64,000 nucleotides of DNA from Leifsonia sp. CL147 (GTDB lineage: Bacteria > Actinomycetota > Actinomycetes > Actinomycetales > Microbacteriaceae), in assembly GCF_900114565.1 (NCBI RefSeq), contig NZ_FOTM01000001.1, positions 62,678 to 126,677 of the forward strand. The letters run 5' to 3'. Below are positions 6,924 through 14,352 of the stretch, one piece after another. The notes beneath the pieces were generated by a model. That model had not been told where the DNA came from, made no database searches, and was given only the letters and a program-made list of their open reading frames with translations. Position numbers and translations under genes: made by a program. The stretch's first letter is position 1, and each line of letters begins with the position of its first letter.

Positions 6924-7865
6924 GTGCTGGAGGCGGCCGACGGGCTGCGGATCAGGTTCACCCCTGCGCGCGTGCTCCTCGGTTCTCTGCTCCTTGGAGC
7001 GGGCCTGACCGTCGGCGGCTTGCTGCTGGGAGGCTCTCCCGCGTCCGCAGCAGAGCCGGCACCCCCGCATGGTCCGGTGGGTGCACTCGTGTCCGGCGCG
7101 GCCGATTCGGCCGGTCAGGCGGTCGGCGCGGTCACGAGTGCCGCCGCCGCATCGCTCCCCGCGCCCGCCGCCGCTGCCGTCGCCCCTGTTGTCTCCACTG
7201 TCGTCGCGCCCGTGACCCAGACCGTCGACCAGGTGGCCGACTCGTCGCCGGTCTCGAGTGCCGTCGATCCGGTGGCCTCCGGCGTCGACGCGGCCGTCGA
7301 GCAGCTGCCCGTCGTCGGCGCTGTGCTTCCGCCGGCGCCGGTCACCACGGCGACGCAGCCGGTCAGTGGCATCGTCGACCAGGCGGTGACGGATGTCGTC
7401 CGCGCCGTCGGCACGGGTGTCGCGCCGCTGACGCCGATCGCCGTAAGCGGCCCGGGTACCTCTCCCCAGCCGGGCTCCTGCCCGGCCGGCGGTCCGGCCA
7501 CCGCCGGGGCGACATCGGCAGCGGCTCCGGCGAGTGAGCCGAGTGCTGCGCTGTCGAGTTCTTCCCCGCCCCTCTTCGTTCTCCGCGGCTGGTCCGCGGA
7601 CCTCGGCGGACCTCTGGGGAGTGGCCCATCGGACCCCGCACCCACTGCTCCGCCCGGCCTGCCCGGCGGTAGCCTGCCCGGCGGTAGCCTGCCGGGCGGA
7701 TCGGCCGCCGGCGGGAGCGCTTCGGGCGGAGCTGTGCCCGCCGCAGCGGCCACCGTCGACGGCTCCGCTCTGCCTTCATCCGGATGGATGGCGCGTGCCG
7801 GCACGTTCGCGGACGATCTTGTCCCGGCCGGTCCGGTCGGCGACCACGACATCAGCCCCGACTGA
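6924..7865 (+). CDS. low-complexity secreted protein
   Basis: A 313-residue protein starting at GTG 6924, chosen for the GGGGGT ribosome site 6-8 nt upstream. Residues 12-43 (ARVLLGSLLLGAGLTVGGLLLGG, then SPASAAEP) form a signal peptide. The mature part is Ala/Val/Pro/Ser-rich: residues about 60-170 are amphipathic APV/VDQV repeats, and a Gly/Pro/Ser segment near 240-275 contains three LPGGS units. There are two cysteines and no sorting signal. It lies 91 bp before the chaplin-like gene and shares its composition, so both may belong to the same surface structure. No family recognised. Confidence 0.7.
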   Translation: MLEAADGLRIRFTPARVLLGSLLLGAGLTVGGLLLGGSPASAAEPAPPHGPVGALVSGAADSAGQAVGAVTSAAAASLPAPAAAAVAPVVSTVVAPVTQTVDQVADSSPVSSAVDPVASGVDAAVEQLPVVGAVLPPAPVTTATQPVSGIVDQAVTDVVRAVGTGVAPLTPIAVSGPGTSPQPGSCPAGGPATAGATSAAAPASEPSAALSSSSPPLFVLRGWSADLGGPLGSGPSDPAPTAPPGLPGGSLPGGSLPGGSAAGGSASGGAVPAAAATVDGSALPSSGWMARAGTFADDLVPAGPVGDHDISPD

Positions 7866-7874
7866 GCGGGTCCC

Positions 7875-7895
7875 TGCTGCCCCCCTGTGGCAGCA
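7875..7895 (+). terminator. hairpin after the first secreted protein
   Basis: TGCTGCC at 7875-7881 pairs with GGCAGCA at 7889-7895 across a 7-nt loop. No T-run follows; it may reduce read-through into the chaplin-like gene. Confidence 0.35.
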
Positions 7896-7956
7896 CGCGA
7901 CCACTGCCCGGCACCCGTGTGCCCGGGCCACGACACTCAGCATGAAGGGCATTCTC

Positions 7957-9276
7957 ATGAATAAGTACGTATCCAGAGGGTTGTGGTTCACCCTCTGCGT
8001 CGGCGGCCTCTGGCTCGCCGGCACGGCCGCGGCGAACGCGGCCGAGACCTCCAGCGGCTCCGGCGGAACCCAAGCGGTCGTCGGCGCCACGGCGCCGGTG
8101 ACGATCTCGGGCAACGCCGTCTCGGTCCTCGGCGACTCGACGAGTTCCGGCTCCACGGCCCAGGCGCCTGCAGCGCCCGCGCCCTCGGTCTCGATCTCGC
8201 CCAGCTCGATCGGCGGCCTTCTCGGCGGAACGCAGGCGGCGGCCGACGTGGGCGCCCCGGTGACGGTCTCCGGCAATGAGGTGAGCGTGATCGGGGATGC
8301 GGGAAGCGCCGGATCGGCGACCGCCCCCGCCGCCTCGAGCGGCTCCGGCGGCTCCGGAGCGACGGCTGCATCGTCCGGTGCACCCGCCATCCAGGCGCCT
8401 GTCGCGGCCGCGGTTCCGGTGACCGCAGGCGGCAACGCTGTGGCGGTTCTCGGGGATGCGTCCTCGACGGGATCGGCGGCGACCGCTCCCAGCGGTGCCG
8501 GATCGGGCGCCACCGCATCCACGTCCGGAACGAACGGCGGGCTGCTGCCCGGCGTGCAGGCTCCGGTGGATGCTGCAGTGCCGGTGACGGCGGGCGGTAA
8601 CGCGGTCTCGGTGCTGGGGGATGCGTCCTCGAGCGGTTCCACCTCCGGGGGCTCGGCTGCCGGCACCGGCAGCACGGCGACGTCCGGTTCCAGCGGCGGG
8701 CTGCTGCCCGGTGTGCAGGCTCCGGTGGATGCTGCAGCGCCGGTGACGGCGGGTGGTAATGCGGTCTCGGTGCTGGGAGATGCGTCCTCCAGCGGATCGA
8801 TCCCGAGTGCTCCTGTTACCGGTGGAGCGACGGCGGGCGGCACGACCGGTAGTACGACCGGTGGTGGCCTGCTGGGCGGTGGCGGACTGCTCGGTGGTGG
8901 TCTGCTGGGCGGTGGCGGACTGCCGATCGGATTCGGTGTCCCCGTGGCGATCGGCGGAAACGCCCTCGGTCTCGTCGGTGCGAGCACCGGCGACACGTCG
9001 ACCCCGACCACGCCGACGCCTCCCGGGCCCCCGATCACCCCGGTCGTGGGTGACCGCGAAACGACGGCGGCATCCGTGGGTGGCCCGGGAACGACCGTGG
9101 CTTCCGTGGGCGGCGCCGTAGCGCTCGGCGCGAGTAGTGGGAGCCTCGCGGCGACCCTCGCCTCGACAGGCTCCGACAACCTGGGGGTCGGCGCGCTCGG
9201 CGCTCTCCTTGCCCTCCTCGGAGTGCTTGCGGTCTTCGCCTCGGCCAACCGGGAGCGTCGCCACCACACGCGCTGA
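7957..9276 (+). CDS. cell-wall-anchored chaplin-like repeat protein (LAxTG)
   Basis: A 439-residue protein: signal peptide 1-29 (GLWFTLCVGGLWLAGTAAANA), six repeats, a Gly-rich stretch (GGGLLGGGGLLGGG, about 302-321), a Thr/Pro linker, and a C-terminal sorting signal LASTG (401-405), a hydrophobic helix and RERRHH. The repeat core is PVTxxGNAVSVLGDxSSxGS, beginning near residues 47, 101, 154, 209, 262 and 329. GN-x-V-x-V-x-G with a hydrophobic run resembles the chaplin domain of Streptomyces, but the two chaplin cysteines are absent. LAxTG is the class E sortase signal in actinobacteria. Start 7957 has AAGGGC at proper spacing; ATG 7942 is less likely. Surface or amyloid-like coating is inferred. 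Confidence 0.8.
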   Translation: MNKYVSRGLWFTLCVGGLWLAGTAAANAAETSSGSGGTQAVVGATAPVTISGNAVSVLGDSTSSGSTAQAPAAPAPSVSISPSSIGGLLGGTQAAADVGAPVTVSGNEVSVIGDAGSAGSATAPAASSGSGGSGATAASSGAPAIQAPVAAAVPVTAGGNAVAVLGDASSTGSAATAPSGAGSGATASTSGTNGGLLPGVQAPVDAAVPVTAGGNAVSVLGDASSSGSTSGGSAAGTGSTATSGSSGGLLPGVQAPVDAAAPVTAGGNAVSVLGDASSSGSIPSAPVTGGATAGGTTGSTTGGGLLGGGGLLGGGLLGGGGLPIGFGVPVAIGGNALGLVGASTGDTSTPTTPTPPGPPITPVVGDRETTAASVGGPGTTVASVGGAVALGASSGSLAATLASTGSDNLGVGALGALLALLGVLAVFASANRERRHHTR

Positions 9277-9309
9277 TCGGATCGTCGTTCGCTCGGTGCG
9301 CGCCTCGAC

Positions 9310-9349
9310 TTCCCGGCACATCGGCTCCCCAGCGCCGGTGTGCCGGGAA
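9310..9349. terminator. strong hairpin between convergent genes
   Basis: TTCCCGGCACA (9310-9320) and TGTGCCGGGAA (9339-9349) form a perfect 11-bp stem with an 18-nt loop between the chaplin-like gene and the converging RHH-like gene. Confidence 0.6.
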
Positions 9350-9383
9350 TCCGGCGTGGGCGGGCCGGCGGGACCGACGTCGG

Positions 9384-9719
9384 TCAGAAGCCGATCGGCC
9401 GGCCGGGCGTGAGTGGTTTGTCGTTCCCGACGAATACCTGGCCGTTGTTGTACTCGGCCTCGCGCCGCTCGACTTCGGCCAGCAGCGCCTTGTTCAGCAT
9501 CTCGGACCAACTGGTGTCGCGTTCGCCGAACGATGTCTGGCGGTAGGCGGCGCGCGCTCGGTTCCGCATGGCATCCGTGATGTAGAAGGTGACCGTCGTG
9601 CGCTTCTTGGGTGGCGTGCGCTTGGGTTCGGCCACAGCGCCAGTGGCGGACACCCGGAACTCCGCGGAGTTCTCGGAGTCTGGTGTGTCGTCCGCAGCTG
9701 CGGCGGTGGATCGCTCCAT
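9384..9719 (-). CDS. small partition-type DNA-binding protein (RHH-like)
   Basis: A 111-residue protein. Residues 1-35 are acidic and disordered; KRTTVTFYITDAMRNRARAAYRQT (about 39-62) has the basic strand plus helix of a ribbon-helix-helix domain; WSEMLNKALLAEVERREAEYN (about 71-91) is the second helix; LTPGRPIGF ends the protein. This layout is close to small ParB/centromere-binding proteins of actinobacterial plasmids. No parA neighbour is visible, so on this chromosome it is an orphan. GGGGAG precedes the ATG. The AT-rich upstream region holds repeated GGCATA motifs that could be its operator. Confidence 0.65.
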   Translation of the reverse strand: MERSTAAAADDTPDSENSAEFRVSATGAVAEPKRTPPKKRTTVTFYITDAMRNRARAAYRQTSFGERDTSWSEMLNKALLAEVERREAEYNNGQVFVGNDKPLTPGRPIGF

Positions 9720-9893
9720 GTCTCCCCTTTAGGCATATTCGATTGTGATCTTCGATTCCATATACTAATCGGTCGATCCGGGGCAGGGCCATTGTCCACA
9801 GCGTCTAAGCATGCTTTATATGCCCTAATCACGAATGATCAAGGCATAAAAGAAACAGCGCCGACGAGAGATTCCTTGGGCGACGGGGAGCCG
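9720..9893. promoter_or_regulatory. AT-rich region with repeated TAGGCATA-type motifs
   Basis: This 174-bp gap is distinctly AT-richer than its surroundings. It holds TAGGCATAT at 9730-9738, its inverted relative ATATGCCCTA at 9818-9827, AAGGCATA at 9841-9848, and the palindrome AAGCATGCTT at 9807-9816. The motifs surround the probable promoter of the RHH-like gene, so they are candidate operators or partition-type binding sites. Confidence 0.5.
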
Positions 9894-10934
9894 TCAGCTC
9901 GAGAGTCGCTCCACGATCGACCCGAACAGGTCGGGGCGCCGGGCGGCGGTCGGGACGATCCGTGGCCGGAAGCGGGAGCGCGACGCCAGCACGAGGGCGG
10001 ACGTCAGCAGACGGAAGTCACGCGTCGTGATGCGCCATGCCCGCTCGTACTGTTCCGTGCTGCCGGCGCGCACCGCGGCGATGGCGGCACGGGCCTGGGC
10101 GAAGCCGACGCGCATCCCTTCGCCGGTGAGCGCGTCCACGTAACCGGAGGCGTCGCCGGCGAGGAGGACCCGGCCGGAGGAGCGCGACCGTGCTCGCTGC
10201 AGCAGCGGTCCCGCCCCGCGCGGCTCGGTCACCGCCGCCGCGCCCTCGAGGCGGGCTGCGAGCTCCGGGATGCCGGCGACCACCTCATCCACATCGAGGG
10301 GACGCCCGCCGAGTACGGCGACACCCACCAGGCGCTCCGCGACCGGGGTCACGTAGGCCTCCGCTCCGTGCGACCAGTGCACCTCCACGAGCGACGACCA
10401 CGGCTCGACGGCGAAGTGCTTGCGCAGTCCGAATCGCCGGCGTGTCCCGGACTGCGGCCGTCCGTCGAGACCCAGCATCCGCCGCACAGGGGAGTGCAGG
10501 CCGTCGGCGGCGATCACCCACGGCGCCAGGAGCGTCCCTCCGCTGCTCAGGCTCAGCTCCACCGCGTCCCCGCTCTGCGAGATGCCGGCGACTTTGGCCG
10601 GGATGCGTTCCGCGCCGAGCTCCTCAGCGCGCTCGGCGAGCGCCTGGTGCAGGACCGTCCGCCGAACGCCGCGTCCCGGCCGGTCGGCGAAGAAGTGCTC
10701 GACGCGCGCGTCACGGTCGAGGTAGGCGATGCCGTCCAGCCGGCGCCCGGGCGGATCGACGCCGATCCGGTGCAGGGCGGCCAGCGAGCCCGGCATCAGG
10801 CCTTCGCCGCACGCCTTGTCGATTGGACCGGCACGGGGCTCGATCAGCGTCACCTCCAGGCCGTTCATGCGGGCCTCGATCGCGCAGGCGAGACCGATGG
10901 GACCGCCCCCGACCACGACCAGCTGTGGGCTCAT
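9894..10934 (-). CDS. FAD-dependent hydroxylase of phenolic-lipid operon (SrsC-like)
   Basis: A 346-residue flavoprotein. LVVVGGGPIGLACAIEARMNG (from residue 5) is the GxGxxG dinucleotide loop; VIAADGLHSPVRRML is the conserved DG motif; VLLAGDASGYVDALTGEGM is the GD motif for FAD ribityl binding. It belongs to the geranylgeranyl-reductase/aromatic-hydroxylase group. It overlaps the methyltransferase gene by 4 nt and is third after a type III PKS. In Streptomyces griseus SrsC hydroxylates alkylresorcinols to quinols and quinones; the same role is inferred here from order and family. Confidence 0.8.
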   Translation of the reverse strand: MSPQLVVVGGGPIGLACAIEARMNGLEVTLIEPRAGPIDKACGEGLMPGSLAALHRIGVDPPGRRLDGIAYLDRDARVEHFFADRPGRGVRRTVLHQALAERAEELGAERIPAKVAGISQSGDAVELSLSSGGTLLAPWVIAADGLHSPVRRMLGLDGRPQSGTRRRFGLRKHFAVEPWSSLVEVHWSHGAEAYVTPVAERLVGVAVLGGRPLDVDEVVAGIPELAARLEGAAAVTEPRGAGPLLQRARSRSSGRVLLAGDASGYVDALTGEGMRVGFAQARAAIAAVRAGSTEQYERAWRITTRDFRLLTSALVLASRSRFRPRIVPTAARRPDLFGSIVERLSS

Positions 10935-11455
10935 GCCCGTTCCGGTGCCAGGACCGTCGCGAGAGCCTGGTTCTCGCAGCGGATGCGGACGGCGAGCAGC
11001 CACGCGTTGAGGACCGAGAACGCCAGTGCGGTGATCCACGCCGTGTGCACGAGCGGGAGCGCGAAGCCTTCGACGACGACGGCGACGTAATTGGGATGTG
11101 TGAACCAGCGGTACGGTCCGCGCGCTACCAGGGGCAGATCGCGGACGACGATCACCCGGGTGTTCCAGCGCGGCCCGAGCGTCGCGATGCACCACCAGCG
11201 CAGGGCCTGGCTCGCCAGCACCAGGGCGAGCATCGGCCAGCCGAGCCAGGGCAGGAAGGGGCGGTCCGCGAACCACACCTCGGCGAGGCAGGCGAGCAGC
11301 AAGGAGGTGTGCAGCGCCACCATCGGGGGGAAGTGGCCGCGGCCGAACTCGACCCCGCCTCGGGCGAACGACCATCGCGCGTTGTGGGCCGAGACGACGA
11401 GCTCGGCGATCCGCTCCGCCCCCGTCGCGAGCACGAGGAGGCCGTACCAGATCAT
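10931..11455 (-). CDS. ICMT-like membrane methyltransferase (SrsB-like)
   Basis: A 174-residue membrane protein with four or five hydrophobic helices. Its C-terminal half shows the isoprenylcysteine carboxyl methyltransferase pattern: LGPRWNTRVIVVRDLPLVARGPYRWFTHPNYVAV with the RGPYRxxxHPxY SAM-binding signature, then an acidic residue in RIRCENQAL. It sits between the type III PKS and the flavoprotein, 33 nt after the former and overlapping the latter. SrsB in the equivalent S. griseus operon methylates alkylresorcinols, so an O- or C-methylation of a phenolic lipid is the likely reaction. Confidence 0.82.
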   Translation of the reverse strand: MIWYGLLVLATGAERIAELVVSAHNARWSFARGGVEFGRGHFPPMVALHTSLLLACLAEVWFADRPFLPWLGWPMLALVLASQALRWWCIATLGPRWNTRVIVVRDLPLVARGPYRWFTHPNYVAVVVEGFALPLVHTAWITALAFSVLNAWLLAVRIRCENQALATVLAPERA

Positions 11456-11488
11456 CTGAGCGTCCCGATCGTGGTCATACTGCCCAGG

Positions 11489-12604
11489 CTACGCAGCCGG
11501 CTCGATCATCGACGCCGGGAGCGGCGCGCGGCGCGCGCGGCCATCCGCCCAGCGCAGCAGTACCAGCTCGCTCGTGACACCGGGCCCGAGCGCGAACAGC
11601 AACCCGATGGTGCCGGCGGGGTGCGCATCCAGTTGCTCGGCCAGCACGTGCAGCACGGCAGCCGACGAGAGGTTGCCCACAGCGGCGAGCGACCGCCAGC
11701 TGGCGTCGAGGGCACCGTCGGGCAGGTCGAGCGCCTCGGCGAACGCCTCCAGCACTTTCGGGCCGCCGGGATGCGCTGCCCAGGCGCCCACATCGGACAC
11801 CTCCAGGTCGTGCGCGGCGAGGATGCCGCGCGCATCCCCAGCGAAGTTCCGTTCGATCACCTCGGGTACGCCGGCGCTGAGCACGATGCGGAAGCCGGTG
11901 CCCCCGATGTCCCAGCCGATGACATCGGCGGTGTCGGGGTAGATGCGGCTGCGCGAGTCGACCACATCCGGACCGGCGAGTCCGAGCCGCTCCGCGCGGG
12001 CATCGCCCACCATGACGACGGCCGCTGCGCCATCGCCGAAGAGCCCGCTCGCCACGATGTTCGCCATCGAGTCGTCGCGCGCTTGCACGGTCAGCGAGCA
12101 CAGTTCCACCGAGAGCAGCACCGCGACCTCGTCCGGATGCCCGGCGAGGTAGTCGTTGACGCGTGCGATGCCGGCCGCGCCCGCGACGCATCCCAGGCCG
12201 AAGCTGGGGAGGCGCTTGACGTCGGGCCGCAATCCGAGGCGGGCGACCAGCTGGGCGTCGATCGAGGGGGCCGCGATCCCGGTCACGGAGGTGAAGAGCA
12301 GGAAGTCGACGTCGGCCGGAGCCAGGCCCGCCGAGTCCAGCGCAGCCGTCACGGCTCGCTCGGCGAGGGAGGTGCCCTCGGCGATGAAGAAGTCGTTCGA
12401 CTCCCGGAACGACGCCAGCGAACTGTACCGTTCGAGCGGCATCACGAGGCTGCGCGTCTGCACGCCCGATGCCGCGTGGATGCGGCGCATCACCTGCTGC
12501 CGCGCCGGATCCGAGGTGATCATCGCGAGCAGCGCCGCGGTGATCTCCCCCTGGCTGTAACTCCGGGCGGGGAGCACCGGGGCCACCGACACGATTCGGC
12601 TCAC
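11489..12604 (-). CDS. type III polyketide synthase (alkylresorcinol synthase-like, SrsA-like)
   Basis: A 371-residue chalcone/stilbene synthase-fold enzyme. The catalytic triad is visible: Cys139 in FGLGCVAGAAG, His278 in AAHPGGPKV and Asn311 in GNLSSAA. GLFGDGAAA and the closing LGPGVTSELVLLRW are also typical. Members condense a fatty acyl starter with malonyl (or methylmalonyl) CoA to alkylresorcinols or alkylpyrones. The GTG at 12604 was chosen because TACGTT lies exactly 6 nt upstream. The following methyltransferase and flavoprotein match the srsABC phenolic-lipid operon. Product chain length cannot be told from sequence alone. Confidence 0.88.
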   Translation of the reverse strand: MSRIVSVAPVLPARSYSQGEITAALLAMITSDPARQQVMRRIHAASGVQTRSLVMPLERYSSLASFRESNDFFIAEGTSLAERAVTAALDSAGLAPADVDFLLFTSVTGIAAPSIDAQLVARLGLRPDVKRLPSFGLGCVAGAAGIARVNDYLAGHPDEVAVLLSVELCSLTVQARDDSMANIVASGLFGDGAAAVVMVGDARAERLGLAGPDVVDSRSRIYPDTADVIGWDIGGTGFRIVLSAGVPEVIERNFAGDARGILAAHDLEVSDVGAWAAHPGGPKVLEAFAEALDLPDGALDASWRSLAAVGNLSSAAVLHVLAEQLDAHPAGTIGLLFALGPGVTSELVLLRWADGRARRAPLPASMIEPAA

Positions 12605-12610
12605 ATGCGA

Positions 12611-12616
12611 AACGTA
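12611..12616 (-). promoter_or_regulatory. -10 box of the type III PKS operon (leaderless)
   Basis: TACGTT on the minus strand, 6 nt before the GTG at 12604. Confidence 0.5.
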
Positions 12617-12658
12617 CCACCCGCTTCCCGGAGCGCTCACGGCTTTCCGCCTCTGCTG

Positions 12659-12689
12659 CCGCCTCCTCCGTCGATCCCGCCGGAGGCGG
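12659..12689 (-). terminator. hairpin between PKS operon promoter and mtlD end
   Basis: CCGCCTCC (12659-12666) pairs with GGAGGCGG (12682-12689). It lies between mtlD, whose stop is at 12702, and the PKS gene start at 12604. Both genes run on the minus strand, with mtlD upstream, so the hairpin could end the mannitol operon. Confidence 0.45.
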
Positions 12690-12701
12690 TGTGTCAGCGG
12701 G

Positions 12702-13874
12702 TCAGTCGAGGAAGCGATGGTGGAGGCGCTGGACCTCGGAGACGGCCTGCGCGAGGGGGTCGTAGAGGGGCTCGCCGGAGGTCACGCCCATCACTTCTTC
12801 CACGATGGCGGGGGCCTCCGCTTCGTCCAGGATGCGCTGCAGCTCGAGGCTCTGGGTGTCCTCCGGCACGTCGAAGCGGAGGGCGGCGGTCACGGCGGCG
12901 ATCAGGGCGGCCGGGACACCCCCGACGTACTGCGCGTAGTCCGCGGCAGGACCGATGAAGCGGTCGTTGCGTCCCAGCTTCCTGAGTGGCTCGCGGCCGA
13001 CGCGGGTCACCTCGTCCACCAGGTACGGATTGGTGAACCGGCCCAGGATCTTCGCCCGGTAGGCGGCGAGCTCCTCCTCCGGCAGGCCGTGCTTCGCCGA
13101 CAGCGCCGCCGACGTCTCCCGAAGCGCGGCCTCGGCGGCCTCGCGCACCGCAGGGATACCGATCGCCTCGCTGATCGTCGTCGCGCCCTCCAGGAACCCC
13201 GTGTAAGCGACCGTCGCGTGCCCGGTGTTCACGGTGAACAGCTTGCGCTCGATGTACGGCCCGAGCGCATCCACGAAATGGGCGCCGGGGATGCGGGGCT
13301 CCCGCCCCTCGAACGGCGTGCGGTCGACGACCCACTCGAAGAACGTCTCGACCGTCACATCCACTCCGGCGCCCGGCGCCTGGGCGGGCACGATGCGGTC
13401 GACCGCCGTGTTGGCGAACACGGCGCGGGCGGCCAGTCTCTCGCGGGTCTCGTCGTCCGGCAGCCCGTCCATCAGCTCGGCCGCCAGAAGGTCGGAGGCG
13501 CCGATCGCGTTCTCGCACGCCATCACCGCGAGGCGCGGAGCGCCGTCCGCACGTGCGGCCAGGCCGCGGGCGATGACCGGCGCCACGAAGCGCAGGATGC
13601 GCGGGCCGACCGCGGTCGTCACCACATCCGCCGTGGCGATCTCGGCGACCAGCGCATCCTCGTCGGTCGCGCTGTTGATCGCGCGGAAACCGGTGACCGT
13701 CGTCGTCTGCGACTCCTCTCCGACCAGGTGCACCCGGTAGGACTCCGCGGCCGCGAGCGCATCGATCAGCTCCGCGTTGACGTCGGCGAACACGACCTCG
13801 TAGCCGGCTTCGTGGAGCAGGAGCCCCACGAAGCCGCGCCCGATGTTGCCCGCGCCGAAGTGGACCGCCTTCAC
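12702..13874 (-). CDS. mtlD: mannitol-1-phosphate 5-dehydrogenase
   Basis: A 390-residue NAD-dependent dehydrogenase converting mannitol-1-phosphate to fructose-6-phosphate. The N-terminus [20 protein letters not shown] has the MtlD-specific GAGNIGRGF loop. The catalytic segment with a conserved lysine is [19 protein letters not shown], followed by [26 protein letters not shown]. Length is normal for MtlD. The GTG at 13874 has GAGGGC about 8 nt upstream. It is the last gene of the mannitol PTS operon, 40 nt after mtlF. Confidence 0.95.
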   Translation of the reverse strand: MKAVHFGAGNIGRGFVGLLLHEAGYEVVFADVNAELIDALAAAESYRVHLVGEESQTTTVTGFRAINSATDEDALVAEIATADVVTTAVGPRILRFVAPVIARGLAARADGAPRLAVMACENAIGASDLLAAELMDGLPDDETRERLAARAVFANTAVDRIVPAQAPGAGVDVTVETFFEWVVDRTPFEGREPRIPGAHFVDALGPYIERKLFTVNTGHATVAYTGFLEGATTISEAIGIPAVREAAEAALRETSAALSAKHGLPEEELAAYRAKILGRFTNPYLVDEVTRVGREPLRKLGRNDRFIGPAADYAQYVGGVPAALIAAVTAALRFDVPEDTQSLELQRILDEAEAPAIVEEVMGVTSGEPLYDPLAQAVSEVQRLHHRFLD

Positions 13875-13914
13875 GCTACTGCCCTCATCCGACTGCTCCT
13901 CATCGTGATCCCGC

Positions 13915-14352
13915 CTACTCGTTGACGTCGCCGAGGAGGGCGAACAGCGCATCCGCGTCCGGGGCGTCGATCAGCTTCTGGACATCGTCCTCCTCGGAGA
14001 AGAGGATGGCGATCTTCGACAGGATCTCCAGGTGCTCGTTGTTCTGCCCGGCGATCCCGACGACGAACCGCACCTCCTCGCCGCCCCAGTCGAGCGGCGA
14101 GGAGTAGCGGATGAAGGACAGGGCCGACCGCTTGATCTCGTCCTTGGACTCGTTGGTGCCGTGCGGGATGGCCAGGCCGTTCCCCATGAACGTCGAGACG
14201 GTGTTCTCGCGCTCCTGCATCGAGTCGACGTAGGCCGGATCGACGGCGCCCGCCCCGACGAGCAGCTCACCCGCCTCCCGGATCGCGTCCTCCCGCGTGG
14301 CCGCGGAGCCCGCGGCCACGACGTTCGCCCGGTCGAGAATGGTGTCGGTCAT
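13915..14352 (-). CDS. mtlF: mannitol PTS EIIA component
   Basis: A 145-residue EIIA of the mannitol/fructose family. It receives phosphate from HPr on His64 in [13 protein letters not shown] and passes it to the EIIB cysteine of MtlA. The ATG overlaps the mtlA stop codon by 4 nt, so the two are translationally coupled. A related EIIA domain forms the C-terminus of the activator at 18568-20472. Confidence 0.95.
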   Translation of the reverse strand: MTDTILDRANVVAAGSAATREDAIREAGELLVGAGAVDPAYVDSMQERENTVSTFMGNGLAIPHGTNESKDEIKRSALSFIRYSSPLDWGGEEVRFVVGIAGQNNEHLEILSKIAILFSEEDDVQKLIDAPDADALFALLGDVNE

